From: Desulfocurvus sp.
GTDB lineage: Bacteria; Desulfobacterota; Desulfovibrionia; Desulfovibrionales; Desulfovibrionaceae
Direction of reading: 5' to 3'
NCBI RefSeq assembly: GCF_023230885.1
Contig: NZ_JALNWM010000185.1
Coordinates: 1 to 7,132, forward strand
Length of the DNA: 7,132 nt
The translations under genes were made by a program, and so were the position numbers. The notes beneath the pieces are model-generated. The model searched no databases and was not told where the DNA came from. It saw only the letters and a list, made by a program, of their open reading frames with translations. This document shows, one piece after another, positions 5,501 through 7,132 of the stretch. Each line of letters starts with the position of its first letter. Positions within the stretch are counted from its first letter, which is position 1.

Positions 5501-7113
5501 ACCACCACGACATCTACAGCATCGAGGACCTGGCCCAGATCATCACCGAGCTGAAGACCGCCAACCCCCTGGCGCGCATCTCGGTGAAGATCCCGGTCAC
5601 CAGCGGGGTGGGCACCATCGCCGTGGGCGTGGCCAAGGCCGGGGCGGACATCGTCAACGTCTCGGGCTTTGACGGCGGCACCGGCGCCGCCCGCGAGCAC
5701 AGCAAGAAATACGTCGGCCTGCCCGCCGAGATCGGCGTGAGCCAGGCTCATCGCGCCCTGGTGGAGTCCGGCCTGCGCGCCCAGGTGGAGCTGTGGTGCG
5801 ACGGCGGCCTGCGCAGCGGCGCCGACGCCCTGAAGATGATCCTGCTTGGCGCCGACCGCGTGGGCATGGGCACCGCCGCGCTCATGGGCGTGGGTTGCGT
5901 GAGCTGCCAGCGCTGCCACCTCGACACCTGCCCGCGCGGCATCTCCACCCAGCTGCGCAGTTGCGAGGAGGCCCGGAGCCGGGGCGTCAAGGGCTTCACC
6001 CCCCTGGACCGCGAGGCCGAAACCGAAAACCTGGCCCGCCTGCTGACGAACACCGGCCAGCAGATGCGCGCCCTGCTGGCCGGGCTGGGCGTGGCCCGCG
6101 TGCGTGACGCCGTGGGCCGTACGGACCTCCTGCGCCAGCGTTCGCATTTCCAGGCCGTGGACCTGGCCGAGCTGCTGCGCGCCCCGGCCCAGGACGGCGC
6201 GGCGAGCCCCGCCGGGGCCGTGCGCGTGGTGCGCAAGCCGCTGAACTTCCTGACCCGCCTCGTGTCGGATATCTCCCTGGACGAGCTGGGGTCCGACGCC
6301 GTGCGCGAGGTGCGCTACACCGACCGCTCCGTGCGCAGCGTGGACCGCGCCATGGGCACCTATCTCGCCGGGGCCGTGGTCCGGCGCTTCGGCACCGAAG
6401 GGCAGCGCCGCGCCCGCCTGCGCCTGGACGCCTCCGTGCCCGGCAACGGCCTGTGCGCCTTCAACATCCCCGGCATCGAGGTCATGGTCGACGGCGGCGC
6501 CCAGGACGGCACGGCCAAGGGCAGCTTCGGCGGGGCCTGCGGCGTCTTCAAGGGCGCCAACCTCCTGGGGCGGCGCGTCGACGGCTCCACGGGCAAGAGC
6601 TTCGCCTACGGCGCCATCGCCGGGACCCTCATGGTCCAGAACTACGCCGACTCGCGGGCCTGCATCCGCATGTCCGGCGCCGACGCCGTGTTCGGCGCGC
6701 GCATCACCGCCCGCCTGCGCGACGAGGATGGCAACATCGCCGCCCGCGCGCACCTCAAGGGCTTCGCCTTCGAGTACATGACCGGCGGCCGCGTCGTGGT
6801 CCTGGGCGATCCGGGGCCGTGGATCTGCTCGGGCATGACCGGCGGGGTGATCTACCAGTGCCTCTATCCCGAGTTCGGTTTCACGCGCGCCAGCCTCACC
6901 CGCCGCCTGGCCTCCGGCGCCGACGTGCGGATCACGCCCCTGACCGCCGAGGGCGAGGCCGACGTGCGCGAGCTGCTGGAGCGCTATTGCGACGAACTGC
7001 GCGCAAGCTTCCAGGACGAGGAGGCCGAAGCCGTGCGGGCGCTGCTGGCCGAGGTGCGCCACCGTTTCGTGGCCCTCGGCCCGGCCCACGCCAACCCGCC
7101 CAAGGCGGAATAG
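2524..7113 (+). CDS. Glutamate synthase large subunit-like protein (GltB family)
   Basis: It is predicted to release ammonia from glutamine and use it to aminate 2-oxoglutarate reductively, giving two glutamates, in the cytoplasm. At 1529 residues it is full length for the family. Domains in order: class II glutamine amidotransferase (about 21-400), with Cys21 as probable nucleophile exposed by removal of a 20-residue leader, GHSRYSTNT at 222-230 and HNGEIN at 245-250; central domain (about 450-720), with SMGYQGPLA at 491-499, TNPAID at 521-526 and GADAVNPY at 701-708; FMN domain (about 840-1190), with AMSFGS at 885-890, GEGGE at 913-917, GAKPGEGG at 958-965 and SGFDGGTGAA at 1047-1056; iron-sulfur cysteines 1125, 1128, 1131 and 1136; and a C-terminal GXGXG-type domain (about 1260-1500) with EYMTGG at 1417-1422. 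Several motifs depart from the E. coli-type enzyme (HRSG for HRGA, SGFDGG for SGHDGG, an added Cys1128), pointing to a divergent subfamily. No small subunit lies in view, so NADPH or ferredoxin dependence is undecided. Confidence 0.92.
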   Translation: MPLPRQSAPVRSSLVEERDACAIIAFIDKRGHSTHANIVKTIEALKKMAHRSGDINDEGDGCGIMADIPRELWARRLEAAGLSPHLAESTGFFVGHFLVPHALRPRAAEVCAAAREVFAARGAEVVLELEGRTRDDELGPMARAEAPLFWQVAGLAAEADRDDVGRLLFDIERELERREPALHTASLSCHSVVYKVRGVPDLLPRVYPELRDPDTRSRACLGHSRYSTNTLPTVERAQPFSMLAHNGEINTIERLRSSGSVLDIPPVPGGSDSQDLNRVLEGLINRYGFDPLEAFAMVFPAVHSEVEQYPEELRRVYGFFRWFFPPSAQGPAAVIARHGDVCMGSVDALGLRPLWLGESDYDYYLSSEKGVVDLEDTAGDPRPLAPGEKVAILSTKGRRAVVFDYTAFQRRVLRLMQARSGLLDSTDALYTAIPAQKGEPVHLEHLLADGAARMATARMTAEPVLAALGWQKYDVETRKKTANVGSAIIGSMGYQGPLACLNEQGLPNISEYFKENVAVVTNPAIDREREADHFTTRTILGDRPDAEGRRVPAAVGLELRMPLLLGGCLDSVVCGSALSRLAHAFGTQTLDDVLSFFTAQGRDPRRVAILDATFEPGSGLAARLDELAREGREAVTRGAVLVVLDDSRSFSDGRVYIDPGLALAWIGRDFDARRLRRRCSLIVRSAAVRNLHDVMFLLGLGADAVNPYMIWRMAREHATPERPAETVLRTTLDVLQKGMEKVMSTMGIHELCGYGRIFASIGLSPELAEVFACPNFCPSDSAGLTLARLEEQAARRLALATGDQAAKLWADPPRNARVGRVLRRAALGEADAATTARALEDLEREAPVALRHVLGFADPQGVAPLAPEDVDLAVGSHAMPLVIPAMSFGSQGENSFRTYAETALRLNIVCMNGEGGEIPDMLGKYRHNRGQQIASGRFGVHMGFLNSVDFLEIKVGQGAKPGEGGHLPGQKVTAMVARARHCKPGIGLISPSNHHDIYSIEDLAQIITELKTANPLARISVKIPVTSGVGTIAVGVAKAGADIVNVSGFDGGTGAAREHSKKYVGLPAEIGVSQAHRALVESGLRAQVELWCDGGLRSGADALKMILLGADRVGMGTAALMGVGCVSCQRCHLDTCPRGISTQLRSCEEARSRGVKGFTPLDREAETENLARLLTNTGQQMRALLAGLGVARVRDAVGRTDLLRQRSHFQAVDLAELLRAPAQDGAASPAGAVRVVRKPLNFLTRLVSDISLDELGSDAVREVRYTDRSVRSVDRAMGTYLAGAVVRRFGTEGQRRARLRLDASVPGNGLCAFNIPGIEVMVDGGAQDGTAKGSFGGACGVFKGANLLGRRVDGSTGKSFAYGAIAGTLMVQNYADSRACIRMSGADAVFGARITARLRDEDGNIAARAHLKGFAFEYMTGGRVVVLGDPGPWICSGMTGGVIYQCLYPEFGFTRASLTRRLASGADVRITPLTAEGEADVRELLERYCDELRASFQDEEAEAVRALLAEVRHRFVALGPAHANPPKAE

Positions 7114-7132
7114 GCGCCCCGGGGTCGGCCCG

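Noticed and set aside
2476..7089. A 1537-residue open frame antisense to the glutamate synthase gene
   Set aside because: The same artefact: absence of TTA, CTA and TCA codons in the real gene leaves the antisense frame open for 4.6 kb. The product is Gly/Ala/His/Gln-rich with no recognisable domain, whereas the plus strand carries all the family motifs.
7114..7132. Possible terminator after the glutamate synthase gene
   Set aside because: Only 19 bases remain in the window and they do not contain a complete stem and T run.

Overview
The window is very GC-rich (about 70% judged by eye) with strongly GC-biased third codon positions. It holds two complete protein genes transcribed divergently from a 207-bp intergenic region, plus a 429-bp non-coding, repeat-bearing stretch at the left edge. 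GC level, the style of the proteins and the type of glutamate synthase suggest a GC-rich anaerobic bacterium, possibly of the Desulfovibrio group. That assignment is an inference from memory, and no rRNA or other marker gene is present to fix it.

Layout: positions 1-429 are non-coding and carry a degenerate array of about 61-66 bp units, including two perfect 34-bp direct repeats (87-120 and 213-246) and several hairpin-forming inverted repeats. Positions 430-2316 (minus strand) encode a 628-residue patatin-like phospholipase with an N-terminal catalytic domain, a Pro/Ala/Gly-rich linker and three predicted C-terminal membrane helices. Positions 2317-2523 are the divergent regulatory region, with candidate promoter elements and a perfect 14-bp palindrome. 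Positions 2524-7113 (plus strand) encode a complete 1529-residue glutamate synthase large-subunit-like protein. It has a class II glutamine amidotransferase domain, a central domain, an FMN/2-oxoglutarate domain with an iron-sulfur cysteine motif, and a C-terminal GXGXG-type domain. Only 19 bases follow its stop codon.

The two genes show no obvious shared pathway: one is predicted to act on membrane lipids, the other in ammonia/glutamine assimilation to glutamate. They share only the intergenic control region. No small (NADPH-oxidising) glutamate synthase subunit is visible, so the electron donor cannot be settled here. I found no mobile element, CRISPR array, RNA gene or defence system. The best leads are the left-edge repeat array, the non-canonical motifs of the glutamate synthase, the palindrome between the divergent genes, and a C8 tract in the phospholipase linker.
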